A stretch of 64,000 nt of DNA. It comes from Bactrocera neohumeralis. Its lineage: Eukaryota > Arthropoda > Insecta > Diptera > Tephritidae. The position numbers and the translations under genes were made by a program. Below are positions 46,901-60,261 of this stretch, piece after piece. The stretch's first letter is position 1. Every line of letters begins with the position of its first letter. The notes beneath the pieces are model-generated. The model saw only the letters and a program-made list of their open reading frames with translations. It was not told the origin of the DNA and searched no databases. Location: positions 76,243,106-76,307,105 of the forward strand of contig NC_065922.1 in NCBI RefSeq assembly GCF_024586455.1, in the 5' to 3' direction.

Positions 46901-48500
46901 AACCAAAGCAGTGAATGAACTTGCGTTGCAAATCTGATTTATAAGAAAGCCATTTATTGGAATATTATGCAATAATATTAATCCAGTGACTAGTTCGTGA
47001 CTTTTTTAAAATATTCTAGCTGTAGCTGCAACAACAATGGCTGAGCGTGTTCTATTGATCCTATAAGGGTGCTGAAAGCTTTCTTGTAGTATGAGTTCGA
47101 TCTGTTGTAGTGAGAATTTGCTTTTGTGATGCGTTATTGCTTCCTATTTTGTGGTTTTAGACTCATATATTGACCGCAGAAGTTTCTTACTTAATTTATG
47201 ACCATGAAATGATAAAAATCTGCCAGCTGAACACTCGTGCCATACTTTGTAGCCCCAAACTACGCAGTATCCTTTCGAATTTACAACAAACTATTAGTAC
47301 AAGCAAACAAGGACTGCCAACTAAACCAATTTTCCCACAGTTAAACCGGTAATACCGACCGAGCGTTGAGGGCGCCAATTAAATGCCACAACCACACGCT
47401 GCCTTTCAGCTACCGAACCACTGAAGGTTAGAGAATATATTTTTCTCCTAACATTTTTTTTGTTTCTCACTTAAATACTAGCCCGCATAGCTACATTTGT
47501 TGCAATTTCATTTGCGTTGTTCTATACTTTTTGCTTCTGCGTTAATTAACAAACATTGTTAGGCCTTTGACCGTTAGAACGCTCATCCCTTTTGGCCTAG
47601 AAAATGCTGCCTTGCCATTGATATGCATTTATGTGCTTCAATTTGTGCGCTTGTGTGTGTGTGTGGCACAATAAGGCATCCCTTTTGCTGTTCGCGCGCT
47701 TTTTATTGTTTCACACACCCCCTCCAGCGCGCCCCGCTTCCGGTTGCCAAGCTTTGCTTTCGGACTTTTCCACTGCGCAGTGCCAGCAACTTGTTTATTC
47801 GGCCGCATTTACATATGTATAGGAATTTGTTGCTGTTGTTGCTCTGCATTTGTTGTTCATGCCCGTCAGTCATTTATTTTTACTGCAAATTTATTTTTGT
47901 TTATGCGTCGCGCTGCTGGCGCTTAATGTACGGTTAGCGCACGCTTTCCCAGCTTGTGCTGTCAGTTGTTATTGCTACTCTTTACTTTATTGTTGTTGTA
48001 GTTGCTGGCGTTACGCGCCACTACCAATGGCTATATATGTATGTTCTCTCTTTGTTTTTGCTGTTGTTGCTGTGTATATTCTGCGTTTTGCTGTTTGTTT
48101 GTGTCTTACTGTTATAGCGGTTGTTTGTTGGTGGCCATAAAAATGGTCAAGCCTTTCTGTTGTTCGGCGTAAATGTGGTCGGTCACCGTCATCGTCGGAG
48201 CCATTATCTTTTTGCGCGCCATTCAAGCGTAGCATCCAAAACGAGTGCCGTAGCAACAAAAATCACGCAGAAAATGCGTGACATGACTTTTCACTCAAAA
48301 ATTTAAATAAATTAATTTAATTTTCATTTTAATAAATTTTAATATTTAAGGGAAGTAAATTATATTATAATTGTAAATGACTTTTTGCTCACTTACTCAT
48401 ACTTTTTTCAGTCTAATCTCTAGCTTTATAGTATTTTCACATGCTAATTGGTTCACTTTGGTCTAATTTCTGAACTTAACCTCGACCACAATGCCGGTTT
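46900..48500. other. Anonymous sequence and unique island
   Basis: 46900-47500 is mixed sequence. 47500-48300 is GC-richer, with TTG/TGC words, a short GT run (47653-47664) and overlapping Cys/Leu/Phe-rich frames on the plus strand. 48300-48450 is AT-rich. No gene is supported. Confidence 0.4.
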
Positions 48501-49010
48501 AAGGCTCAATTTCGAATTTAATCTCTACTTCAACTTCAATCTCAACTATGTCCACGTCCACGTCTATGTCCACCAATCAATCTCAATCTCATTATCAATC
48601 TCAATCTCATTCTCAATCTTAATCTCAATCTCAACTACCTCCAACTGAATCTTAAACTCAACCCCTACTTCAATCCCAATCCCAATCTCAATCTCAACCT
48701 CAACTTCAACTTTGACTTCAACCTCAATCTCAACCTTAACTTCAACCTCAACCTCAAACTTAACTTCAACCCCAACTCTTAATTTCAACCTTAATCTCAA
48801 CCTCAATTTCAACTTTAACTTCAACTTCAACCTCAACTTCATCTACAACCTCAACTTCAACCCTCAACCTTAACTTCAACCTCAACCTCAACTTCTAGCT
48901 CAACTTCAACTTCAATCACAACCTCAATCTCAACCTCAACTTCAATCTCAATTTCAACGTTAACCTCCTTCTCGACCTCAAGCTCAACCTTAATCACAAC
49001 CATGTCCACT
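48500..49010. repeat. TCAACY/TCAATC hexamer repeat array
   Basis: About 500 bases consist of six-base steps: TCAACC, TCAACT, TCAATC, TCTATG, CCCAAT and variants, with 12- and 18-base higher-order phrases. Because the period is a multiple of three, one minus-strand frame (48564-48842) stays open for 92 codons, giving alternating Lys/Arg-Leu and then Val-Glu/Ile-Glu dipeptides. Such a protein is a direct result of the repeat, and there is no evidence that it is made. Confidence 0.92.
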
Positions 49011-50870
49011 TGGGATGCCAGAAAAGGTTTCGCGGGTATGTGATGATTGGAGATCCATTTAGGTCCCTAGATCTCTTTCAACTCGAATAGGGAAGGGATC
49101 TTGTCAAAAAGCGGGGACAGATAGGTTGTTTTTGTGGGTGCAGTGTTTTGACCAAGAAACTACCTTCCTTGTAGATATTATCGGTTAACCTCATTCCCTT
49201 TCGCTGCACTGTTCTTCCTTTAAATACTGCTAACGAAGTCAAAAAGAACTCAGCAAACAAAACCTTCTCCAGTGCAATTCCTCACATGCATATTTGCGGT
49301 TTTATGAGGCGATGAAATAAAAAACAAAACAACTACATCAACTAAAACGTTCCGAATACCCCCGAGCCGGTCCGATTTAAGCGACTATCAATGGTTGAGG
49401 GACTGCAAGTGTTTGCGCAGAAAAAAATAAATGAAAAGAAGAAGAATCAACAAAACACTGCACAAAAAAGAGTTAAACGAAGCAAAGTGGTTGGTTTGTT
49501 GTGCTAACAATTTACTGTTATTTTACTTCGTTTCCAACGTCCGCCCACTTTTTGCTGGTTAAATGAAATTGTTAATGTGTTTTAGCGCACTTTCGGGGCA
49601 CAACACAAGAAAATTGAGTTGGAAATTGTTATCAGTTTCGGTCATAACGAAGCTAACGAGGCGGGGGGCAGGGCACCAGCGCTGTGGGAGGAGTGTGCAA
49701 AGCGGTTTTGCTATCCCAGTGCAAGGCAAGCAAGTAATGTCTGCGAAGTTTGAGTTTGGCAGGCGACTAATTTAACGCTTTCGGGCTGCGTGTTAACCCG
49801 AGTCAAAGCGGTTGGAGTTCGCTGCTTAGTTTGTACTTTTCGGGACTCGAGTAAATTAGTTCGGCAACACTGCAACTTTTCTAATTTACTTAATTTGCAT
49901 TTCGCATTATTACCGTTGATATTGTTGTTAGCAATATAATTTGCTGCGTTGCCATTTTTTCGGGTTAAGAAACTTTGCTCCTTAAGCTAATTCGCTTAAT
50001 TACGCTGTAACTGGAGCTGAGCTGGCTTTGGCGATGCGTAAAATTCGCTGCTATTAATTCTGAGCTCCTTCGAAATCTCATTTGTATGCGAGTTTTTCTA
50101 TCTCGCGATTTCGATAAATCAGTCGAGATTTAAAGGAACCATTTGAACTTTCTGCTTCAAGCTAAAATGAAAGGCAATAAATTTTGAGATAATAATAATC
50201 ACTATCGACTTGTAATAGAAGGTTTTCCGAACGTAAGGATCAAAAGTTGTTAGCTTTTAAAGCTGAAATTTATGTTTTGGGAACTAAAACTTGGTTAGTG
50301 AAGTAGCAAGCTCGTTGAGGCTATAATTCAGCCAGTTCTGGTTTGTGAGTTCAGTTTGTTGTCAGAATGACAGCAAGTCCGTACAGTGGCTGACGTTGAA
50401 AATTTAGATCCACTTCTGAATCCAGTTTGCCGTATCAATGACTGCAGTCAAGACCCTGAAGAACCACTTCAAGATTGAGAGATCGTAGTCACCTTTTCGT
50501 TAGATTGACTTAAAAAGAGGGAATTTCATTCATGTTGAGTTTAGTTACTTTCAATCTTTCCTACATTGATTTGTATGCTTCATGTCTTAGGCCTCTTGTT
50601 GAAAGAGTGAGCCTCTAAAGATCAAATGGTAAGACTTTTGGATAATTCGTCCTCTATATCATTATATAATTAATTTTTTTGTTGTATATTCTCCTGTTGA
50701 TTAATTGTCTCTGTCCAGCTTCGTACTCATCCATCGTCTATATTCTTAACTCGAATCAAGTTTGAAGTTGTTTAAGATCACGAAAGCAGACAGAATGTTC
50801 TATCAACGTATCAGTTATTGATTTATACTTTTTCGGCTGCCGATGGCGATCAGAAGCGTCTGATTTTACT
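49010..50870. other. Anonymous sequence
   Basis: 49010-49310 is unique DNA with a weak minus-strand frame. 49400-50000 is a GC-richer island without recognised motifs. 50040-50860 is mixed and contains no array. I see no gene. Confidence 0.35.
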
Positions 50871-50871
50871 T

Positions 50872-50948
50872 CAGTCCTCCTTCTTTCAAACCGGTCTCCC
50901 TTTTTCAATCCAGTCTCCCTTCTTCAATCCGGTCTCTCTTCTTCCATC
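50872..50948. repeat. Minisatellite, 19-20-bp unit, four copies
   Basis: CRGTCTCCCTTCTTCAATC-like units begin at 50872, 50892, 50911 and 50930 with a few substitutions. Confidence 0.9.
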
Positions 50949-50949
50949 C

Positions 50950-51870
50950 AGGTTCTGAACCTAGTGAGAGTTGTTCGTGGGAACGAAACCTTCATTTTCC
51001 AAATAAGACCTTGACGAACTTAGTTTTCTTGACTTTCCCTCGATCGCTCTCCGAATATAGTTTTCTCTCGACCTTCGTCGTAGCTAATTTTTCCATGTTT
51101 TGCGGTTGAATTTATTCCTCCTATTGATTGCTGAAGGCGAAGCCTTTGACTTAGTAGTTTTAAAAAAAGTGATATATCAGATTCAAAATATTGGAATCTG
51201 CGAATATCAGTCGCAATGTCCAAGAACCACCTTCATGAACTGTGGAACAGTGGATGATATCAGAGTTCCAGTTATAGACAGTGTTAAGATCAAAAAAGTA
51301 AGCGCGAGTCACTACTGGACGCTTCGGACTAAGTTTGTAGTATAATTAGTGCAACAGAATGCGAAACTCGGGTTTCGTGGCTCTTCAGACGCTTTTAAAT
51401 CGAAGAATCGAGAGAGCAGTGATACTGAAGCTCCCTATGAAACCGATTTTTTAGGTTGGAAACTCTCGTGTTTCCAAAATTTTTCGACTACAATCCAGGA
51501 AGCAATGCAGCACAAACCGGAAAGACCTTCAGTAATCTACAGGTTAGTTTAGGTTAATCTGATAGGCTCATGTGTTACGCATAGATTGGCTTTGGTTCTT
51601 AGTGATGACAGATGGGGGGTCGTAAGAGAAATAGTTATCCTTCAAGTTGCCTGCGTGAATTTCAATAGGTTCTGCAGCCTCACTACCGATACCTCTTCCA
51701 ATGTTTCCAAGTGTGAGACCTCCAGGAGCTATAAAAGTGAAGTAAAGCTTAAAAAGAAAGAAATCGGAATAAGAATAGGCTTCAGTTACTTGAAGAGCAA
51801 GATAGTATTTCGAGATGCCTATTTGCGATCTGCGGCTAATCTCCAAGTTTCATACTCCGAGTGAGACCAT
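50950..51870. other. Anonymous sequence
   Basis: Frames of 67-92 codons occur on both strands, including an opposite pair covering almost the same bases (51586-51864 plus, 51568-51846 minus). No domain is recognised. It may be an old dispersed element, because phrases resemble 23700-23800 weakly. Confidence 0.3.
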
Positions 51871-53150
51871 CTAAAGAATATTGCCGAACCATTAAAGCGG
51901 AAGGCCGACTTATTGGAGTTTGTTATTTGTCCATACATACATATCTACCCACACTACTTCAGGGAAGTAATGCGCTTCCGTGGTTGTCATGCATTCCTAA
52001 TACACATACAAGCAATGAGTGTTGCCCAGGCCGCTTGACGCATTGCCGCTTGTCTGCTGCGAAACATTTCTAATTGCGAGTCCCATACGCAGCCGCAATA
52101 TCACACACACTTTCAAGCATATATTCACAAATACAAACACACATAGTCACACAAACAAACATGAGAAGTATATGGGTAAGCAGAGCTCATTTGCTATGTC
52201 GCATAGACATGCAACTCAAATTCACTTAACTGTTGCCACTTAATTCATGCCACACATTAGCTGTGGCAACAGCAGTAACAACAACAACAACACACTAAGC
52301 CAGCATGTTGCTGTGGCAAGTTCGGCTCCCAATGCGGGAATTGATTTTCTTTGTCTGCCACATTGACTGCTGCAAAATTCAATATTATCGTTGGCAAGTG
52401 TTGCCACACACATACACACACGCTCGACACTCGCTTGGGGTATAACACTGGCAGACAGCAAATGCCAAAGAGCAACTTTGTGACAAGCGATTGTTCTATT
52501 TGGCTGACTGCGTGCATGTGTGTGTGTGTATATGTGTGTGTGGCGGAAGCGTTAAATGTCATTAGCGTAAATTTACGTGCAACATAAACTTGTCGTACAA
52601 GCAGTCGCACAACAACACACACACACGCAGACATAGTATATATTTATAATGCACAAGCAATGCCACTCAAAATCGAATTCCCCCACAGCTCATGTCGCCG
52701 CACAGTAGTTGCTGCTGAGCACCAAACAACATCAAGTACACAACGCCACTCTTACATGTATCCGTGTGTGTGTATATGTGTGTTGGTTGTTCGATAGGTG
52801 TATTTGTGTTTACTTGCGACACTTGCACGTGACAGTCGAGAGTTCACTTGAAAGTCCGCTGGAGACAGCGCGGTCGCCCTGCTGCCGCTGCCACCGCTGC
52901 ACTGGCAGAAACACACACACACATGCATCGCAGTGAACTTTTCTCCATATATCACCTTTTCTTGTCATTTTTCACTCACACTTTTCAACTGCAATTTTCC
53001 CCACTTACACACATATATTTAATTTTCTTCTGACTGCAACTTTGTGTATTTGTTATAAGAGGTGTGTGTGTGTGTGTGCGTGACAGGCAATCCGTTGAAA
53101 ACTTCCGTTGCCTGATTGCATTAAAATACGAGTCAAGAAAATTTGCCAAA
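51870..53150. other. Unique island with CA/GT runs
   Basis: GC-richer, with several CA/GT runs (52080-52170, 52403-52425, 52515-52545, 52613-52628, 52908-52923, 53062-53078) and GTGGCAA/TTGCCAC words (52233, 52263, 52313, 52401). The open frames contain His-Thr and Val-Cys strings from these runs. No Su(Hw)-like site was found. Confidence 0.5.
53062..53078. repeat. (GT)8 microsatellite
   Basis: Uninterrupted GT run in the island. Confidence 0.95.
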
Positions 53151-53209
53151 CGTGCTTCGGTGTGGTTTTTTGCTTTATTAGCGAGGTTTATGATTTTCCC
53201 ATTTCCTCA

Positions 53210-53900
53210 AGCTGTTTTGAGGTTTTGGTTTTGAAAAACTTTTTTGTACTTCGAAGCTTTAAAATTGAAACTCTTTATCTCTAAAATTTTGTCGTTAAAA
53301 GTCTTCATTAGCCTATGCATTCTTCAAGTTTTCTAAAAGTTTTCTTAGCAAAAGCTTTTTGTACTGCGCTGCTTTTAAGCTAAGAATATTTATTTTCGAC
53401 ATTTCTTTTAAAAATATTCACTAGTCTATCCATTCTTGTAATTTTCTAAAACTTTTTTCTACTTGAAAGCTTTGGCGCTGATATTACACATAATTATTTA
53501 CCAAATTTTCAATAGTTTTCCTTAAAAATATTCACTACTCCATGCATTCTTTTAGTTCTCTAAAGCTTTTCTTGACAAAAGGTTTTTTGTACACTGGGGC
53601 TTTAAAACTAAAGTTATTTGCTTTCAATATTCCGTCTAAAAATCGTCACTAGTTAATCTATTATTCAAGCTATTTTAAGATTTTGTTGACGAAAGCTTTT
53701 TTTATTTCAAAGCTTTAAAGCCGAGATTAATTATTTTATTTTGTCTTAAAAGTTTTGACTACTATATCCATTCTTCCATTCTAAAACTTTTCTTGGCAAA
53801 AGCTTTTTGTTCATCGAAGCTTTAAAGCTGAGATTATTAATTTTCAACATTCTGCCTTAAAATCTTCATCAGTCTATCCTCTTCTCTGGTTTTTATATAG
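53210..53900. repeat. AAGCTT-type tandem array, about 113-bp unit, six copies
   Basis: The block TTCACTAGTCTATCCATTCTT-YAAG falls near 53318, 53431, 53545, 53660, 53769 and 53879, i.e. every 110-115 bases. Between them lie TTTCTAAAACTTTTCTTGACAAAAGCTTTTTGTAC and GAAGCTTTAAAGCTGAGATTATT. Confidence 0.85.
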
Positions 53901-53939
53901 AAATCAAGTTTCATTTGATTTTTTTCTGAACGAATTACA

Positions 53940-54830
53940 TTCTTGATTGTAAAAAGCTCAAATGTAGGCTTCTGAAATGCCCACATTGTCGCCTGTGTAC
54001 ATATTCTGTTATTTATATTAAAAACGACTTAACAAAGCTTTGCAGAACAAAGCAAATACTTTTGACTACGTTTTCACAACAACAAACAAGCTTTCATAGC
54101 GAAAAGAAAGCTTACATTTGTTTGGAGCTTTCACACTTCTGTATAAGCTTTTACCTTTAGAATACAAAACTTGTATAATATTTTAAATACTTTTTATTGC
54201 TTTTTCTCAATAACAAACAAGCTTTCAAACGCATTTCAGGAAAAAAATGAAATAATTTCCTAGCTTATTATATTAGAACATGTAAGCTTTCGCTTTCAGA
54301 AGCTTTCGTACTTAATTTAAAGCTTTATTATATATATGTATAGATTCATTAAAGATGTTAATTCCTTCCAAAATTGAAGAACTTTCGAAAAATAAATTTT
54401 CAATTCCATACCTTTCATTATTTTTTGGAAAACTGTGAAAGCTTTGACAAAAATACAATACCAAAAGCTGGTAGGCAAACATTTTCGATTTTATATCTTT
54501 TGTTAATTCATTAAAAACTGCGAAAGCTCTAAGGGCTCCTTATACCGACTCAAAATTGAAGAGCTTTTGAAAAAGATTTTGAGTTCCATTCTTTTCATTT
54601 TTTCTTGCAAAACTGTGAAAACTTAAAAAAAATAGTGCACCAACAGCTTTCGAAAAAAGTTCAATTTCATAACTTTCATTATATCAAGCAAAATTGTTAA
54701 AGCTCTAAAAGCTTTGACCAAAACAAAGTACCAAAAGCAGAACGGCAGAGATTCTTAATTCCATATTTTGTAATATTTGTTGCTAAACTGTTTTAAAAAA
54801 GCTTTTGTAAAAATATATACCCAACAGCAG
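53940..54830. repeat. Irregular AAGCTT-rich array
   Basis: Continues from the 113-bp array with a different arrangement: AACAAACAAGCTTTCA (54079, 54211), then CCATACCTTTCATTATTTTTTG-AAAACTGTGAAAGCTTTGAC (near 54405, 54585, 54670) with CCAAAAGCTG- and ATTTTCGATTYCATA-like blocks. The period is irregular, about 85-175 bases. Confidence 0.65.
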
Positions 54831-54839
54831 CATTTCTTC

Positions 54840-56050
54840 GAATTACCTACTGTAAAGGAGCCAAATTTCCATCCCTAATTTACGTGAAGTCTGCACCAAA
54901 TAATTTCCAAAATTTGTCAAAAAATTTAGAATTCCTTGTTGTTTCACCAGCAGGCGCAAAAGCACGACCAGCATGAAAATAAAGCTTAGCTGCCAAAATG
55001 TGTTGAAGTTAAAGAAGGAAAAACTAATATACATTATTCTAGCTGCGCTGTTGGAATGCATTGCTTGCCAGCCACAATTATTGCCATTCAATTCCTGACT
55101 TTCAGCTAAACTTTATGACACTCCAATGAGTTGCTGAGCTTTCGCGCCCCAACAGAGCGCTCACTGCGCCGGCAGCATCCTAACCATATTGCCGTCATCG
55201 ATTCGATTCATTTCATTTGTCTACATTTGTGAGCTGGGTGAGTTGGCACGTGCCCCCCAAGCGACTGAAAACTTACACTCACAAAGCTACAAATTTAGTT
55301 AGAGTTGTCTGTGTGGTTGTGCTCATATGTGCCTAAGCATTCGCTCGGTTTGTTTGTGTGCCATTTAGTACGTGAGCGAAATTTTTAAAAAAGCTCAAAT
55401 TAACTTGAAAATTCATTCAAGTGTGACGCCGAGCTGAGAACAGTCGAAAAGTGCGGCGAAAGAGTGGCGAGGGGGGAAAAAGTCGAAAGACGTGCGAAAA
55501 AGTTGAAATGCCAAATTTTCTTCAACAAAGAAAACAATAACAAAATAATAAAGAAAGTCATATCTGGAATAAAAAGTAACAGTAAATAAAGCTGAAATGT
55601 TGAAATGTCATGCCTTAAATGAAAACGAGCTCAAATAAAAAAAATCTACCAAAATAATATTATTAAAAAACGTATACAAACATTTTCATTTTATATTTCA
55701 TATAAAAGTTTACTTTCTGTTTATTTCGTGAAAGCACCGAGTTGATGAAAATTGTCGTGATAAGAAACAAAGACGACATTGTGTCACGTCAGAGACATTT
55801 AAGAAAAAAAGCTAAAGTAAAATTTCAAAATTGTGGAAAAGCAGCTGAGGCAAATGGAGAAAACCTAGAAATTAAATAACTAATGAAAAACAAAATATAA
55901 AAGTCACGTCTTTCGGCAGCAAACCAAAGTAAGGGAGAGTAAATTCATAAAGCTTTTGTGTGTCGTGTTGCTAATAAAATTTCAAATTATAGTTATATTG
56001 TATAATAATAGTTAGATATATGTACATATGTATACTTTAAACAATTTTAC
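54840..56050. other. Unique island passing into AT-rich DNA
   Basis: 55100-55500 is GC-richer unique DNA; 55500-56050 is A/T-rich. No repeat or gene is recognised. Confidence 0.4.
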
Positions 56051-56059
56051 ATTATACTG

Positions 56060-57240
56060 GAGTATATACCAAACAAAAGCTTAAGGCTCCCAAGGCCTTA
56101 AAATTTAATTAGAAATTTAAAATATCAATTGACTTTCTTTTAAAAATATATGGAAACTGCAGCGCAAACGTAGTCCTAACGATCTTGAAAAGCTTAAAGC
56201 TTCTGGGAGCTTAAAAGCTTATTATATACATACATAGTCTCCTAAAATAATAATGCTAGATGTGGGATGAGAAAAATAAGTGCAATCTTAAACAGCTGTA
56301 AAAAAAAACTAGACTAAAAAGCACAAAGCTCCAAAGTTTTTAATTTTATTGAAAAAAATACCATATATTTGTATGTGTGTTTTTCGGTAAAGGAAAACGT
56401 CCTTAAAGCTTAAAAGATTGCTATAATAAAAAGCTTTTAAAATGTGTATTCTGTTACAGGCAGGACATTATACGTAATCTCAAACAGCTTAAAATATCCA
56501 CATTAAAAAGCGCAAAGCTCCTAAGCTTTTTAATTTTATTGAAAAAAATACCATATATTCATATGTAACTAATTATAATCATATGTTTTTTTTAATCAAA
56601 CTAACTATATAAACTGTAAAAGTAATCGTGACGAACTTGAAAAGCTCAAAGCTTCTGGAAATTTAACAGCTTGTTGCATTCAAAAGCTTATAAATAAAAG
56701 TGTGGAAAAAATGTACATTCTTCAACAGATTAAATTCATCCAACTGCCAGACAAAAAAACGCAAAGCTCCAAAGCTTTTTATTAAAAAAATATATGTATA
56801 TTCATATACAATAATAAAAAAATTATAAAGCATGTCATATATTCTTACTTGGGGAACCATATTTTGACAAAGTAAAATATTCTTAAAGCTTAAATGCATG
56901 CTGTAACAAAAAGCTATTAAAAAAGCTCATTCAGTTAAGAGCAGAAAAATAAGTGAAATCTTAAGTGGATGACAAGTGACAAAAAAAGGCCAATGCGCAA
57001 AAGCTTTTTCCACTTATAAAAACTTTCGCACAGTATAAAATTAATGAGAGCTTTCCAGGAGCTTTCATATACCTTTCATTACATTTATAAAGTTTTATAC
57101 GTCGTGAACTTTCACTAGTCTGATTAATGCTTTCACATTTCGCCTAAAACAAATGAGAGCTTTTCGTGAGCTTCCTTTTTTATTTCAAAGCTTTGGTATG
57201 TCATTAAAGCATTATTGTACATAACTAAAAAATTTCAATG
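56060..57240. repeat. AAGCTT-rich array, about 180-250-bp spacing
   Basis: GCRCAAAGCTCCAAAGCTTTTTAATTTTATTGAAAAAAATACCATATATT occurs at about 56320 and 56500 and, degraded, at 56758. Each copy is followed by AAGTTCTTAAAGCTTAAA-type text and then CTGTAAYAAAAAGC. An older relative precedes at about 56085. Confidence 0.72.
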
Positions 57241-58130
57241 AAAGTATTATTTTTTTTTAAATCCAGAACTTTTCCACGCTCCCGCGCAATCCGGTTGTTG
57301 AATTTATGCGTGAGTGCGAATGCAAATTGAAAATAAACTGCTTGTGGCACAAACATGCAAAAACCTTGCCAGAATTACCTGTTATCCGGTTGCGCTCTAA
57401 AGACACCACAGGTGGTGGCAACAGCAATAAGCGTCACATGTTGCCTCAAATAGGAGTTTGTTTGAAGCCAGGCTGCTGCCTGCGCTCCCTAACCCGCACC
57501 AAACGCCCGCCGCTGCTTACATGCCTGCCACACGCAGGCAATTTTGTTTTTGACGGCGACACGCAATATGCGCGCATAAATAATTTTCACGCCTTGCCGG
57601 CGGCGCTTATTGGAGAAATGGCTTGCGCGCACGCACACATATTCACGTACATGTGTATGTATATCCTTGCCTAAACACAGACACCCACACACATGCACAT
57701 TTAGCAGCTGCCAGCAGCTGTTGCAAGCATTTGCCGCCGGCGTTGATTGCTTTGGGCGTCTTATATGTGTTGCGCCATTGTTTATGCAAAATATGCTGAT
57801 TGCGAAACTGCTTATGTGGTTGTTGCTGTTGCTGTTGTTGCTTATAGTTGTTATATAGGCCATTTCGCAATTTGCGTGCGTGTATGTGTGCGTGTGTGTG
57901 TGCAGGCGGTATTTTTGAGCCATGCGAGGCTTGCTGGTTGCAAGTGGCTGTGGCAGCAACGCGTGAACGGCATCAAATTGTGCTCGACTGAAGTGCGTTC
58001 AAGTGTTCGACACGGGTGAGTCGTTTTTTATGAGCTGTGCGTAGTTGTTGTTACTTGATGCATGCGAAATTGAAAAGCGTTAAAGTGCCGCGGGGGAGCA
58101 AATAGTTATAGGCGAAAGGAAGTAATAAAA
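57240..58130. other. Unique island
   Basis: GC-richer DNA. A 122-codon plus frame (57306-57674) and a 156-codon minus frame (57489-57959) overlap. The first is Cys/Arg-rich with no domain and the second contains a His-Thr run from a GT repeat. A GTGGCAA word lies at 57415. No gene is accepted. Confidence 0.4.
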
Positions 58131-58139
58131 AAATGTTTC

Positions 58140-59770
58140 TGCGGTAGTAATGTATATATGTTTCGAGTGAAACTTTCATTTAGACCTAGAAGCTTTACAT
58201 ACTTCTTTTCGACATTCGTATAGTTATAACAGAAGTTTTTCTGTTTTTGTTATTGAAAATATCGCTTCATTAGTAAAGCTTTCAATGAAAAGTTCTGTTT
58301 TCATGGAGCTTTCTCATGGAGCTTTCACTTAGGAGCCTTTAGTTAAAAAGAAATACTTAAGTTATTAAGTTACATAAAAGTTTGCTTCATTCGCCGTTGT
58401 TTTGCTAATGAAGCTTTCACATATCCTACAAAGCTTTATAAGCTCTTATTTCACATTGTTATATAGATTGTTGCACTTTTTCTGTTTCTATTATTTAAAA
58501 TATTGTTGCATTGAAAAAGTTTTCTTCGATAATTCAGCACTTTTCATAGAGCTTTTACTAAAAGGCTTTTTACGATTCTCATTTTACGAAAAATAACTTA
58601 TTTATACTATATAAATATAAGCATGAAATGAAAGCTTCTAAATATATATATTTTGAAATACTTTGAAAAGCTTATTGCTTTTCAAAATAATTTTCAACAA
58701 TATTATTTCGTCATTTTTTAAGGTTTGAATTAAACAGTTTTCAACAATTAAAGAATTTAGTTTTGGTCAGCTTATTTTAATATTCATATGGTCAAAATAG
58801 CTGTCGATCCTTTTCAAAGTAAAGCTTTTACGTCTAAAAAGCTTTACTAAACAACTTTAGTTTTGCTAGATTGATGCTTAAGCTTGAGAAAGCTTTTCTA
58901 GGTTGCTAAATTTACTAACCAAAGCTTTACTATGTAAGTTAGTTTAATAAGAAAAATATAGAAAATTGTAGACTTTTATCTTTGTAGAGTAAGATAGTTT
59001 ATTTAGATTTTTGAAAATAAAACAACTTTTCTTGGTGGAAACGTATAATAATATAAACAACTTCCACACTTTAAAAAGCTCTTAAAAGCTTAATTTGTTT
59101 ACTTGCATTATACATTTTTCTGCATCTATTTTTTAGAGAAAAGTTTTACCAATAAAAAATTCAAACAGTCGTTTCTTGAATGAAAAATTTATCTTAAAGC
59201 TTTCCATTTTTTATGATAAGCTTTCACAAAATCTTTTAACGAAAATAGTTCCACTAATAAAAAGTTCAAACATAAATTTCTTGCATAAAAATATCTTTAT
59301 GAGCTTCATTCTTTAATATTAAGCTTTCGCAATTATTTTCTTCCAAGCCAAAAGCTCTTAAATGTTCCCTTTTTTATTTAAGTTAAGCATTTTTCTGTAT
59401 CCATTTTTAAGATAAAATTTCTAGCAATAAAAATTTCAAACGACTATTTGTCGTATAAAAAAATTTTGTGACTTATTAATGGTATGCTTTCACCTTTTTT
59501 TTTTAGTAAGCTTTCATTTTAAATGATCAAGCTTTTTTTCATTTAAGGTTATCATTTTTCTGTATCCATTTCTAAGACAAAATTTCTACCAATAAGAAAC
59601 TCAAACAACTATTTGTCGACTAAAAGGATATTTGAGATCTTTCACTCTTTTTTCCACTTATTATTCAATTTTATAACAAACGAATACCAGTCTCTTTAAA
59701 ATAAGCGGTAAATTAAATCATGTAAGCTTTTAATTTTTCCTTGCAATATTTTCCATCTTCTTGCAAGCTT
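58140..59770. repeat. AAGCTTTC-rich degenerate array
   Basis: TTTCTGTWTCYATTTTTWARA, AAAATTTCTACCAATAAAAATTCAAACGACTATTT and AAGCTTTCA-type blocks recur near 59120, 59235, 59395 and 59560. In the first half, CATGGAGCTTTCAC and TTTGCTAATGAAGCTTTCACAT blocks dominate. Apparent spacing in the second half is about 115-165 bases. Confidence 0.65.
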
Positions 59771-60111
59771 TTAAGTGAGTGAATGTGTTTTAGGCAGCTG
59801 ATTTCTTGCATGAAATTTAAGACTTCAACTTCTCGCGGAATTCAATTACCCACTTGCCACACATGCATACATATAAGTATAATCACATATGCTTGTGCTG
59901 GAGTAAGCCCTATTCAATTTGCAATTTAGCAGCACGCGATCGAAATTTATGAAAATTGAATTGTCGTGCATTGTGCGCGGGAAAAAATTACTCACTTGTC
60001 CGCCTACTGCTTGTGTATTAAATTTGTTTTCGAGCATTTTTTTCCTTTGCTTGTAGTTGCTCCTCCATTTACTTGTGGTACAAGTGCCGATTGTTGCCTT
60101 GCAGCGGCAAT

Positions 60112-60125
60112 TTGCATACCTGGCG
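60112..60125 (+). promoter_or_regulatory. Su(Hw)-like core with shortened spacer
   Basis: TTGCATACCTGGCG: perfect TTGCATACC core, but the T/A centre is shortened by about four bases before GGCG. Confidence 0.35.
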
Positions 60126-60261
60126 ATGTTGTTGCCTACATGTTGGTTGCTTCCCTTTGTTGTTTTTGGTTTTCTGCCATTTTTCTTTTGGCGTAGCTAA
60201 ACCCTTTTGCTTTCAACACAGCAATTTTTCCTAACTGCTATTTTAACAACTTTTCGCTGAA

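Noticed and set aside
47370..47390. GCGCCAATTAAATGCCA as a Su(Hw)-like site
   Set aside because: One base short and without the GTATGC core.
23735..51460. Similarity between 23735-23790 and about 51420-51450 as a dispersed repeat
   Set aside because: Shared words are short (GAAGCTCC, GAAACCG) and the order is not clear enough without an alignment.
57489..57959. 156-codon minus frame
   Set aside because: It contains His-Thr and Asn-Ser runs from GT and GTT microsatellites and has no recognisable domain.
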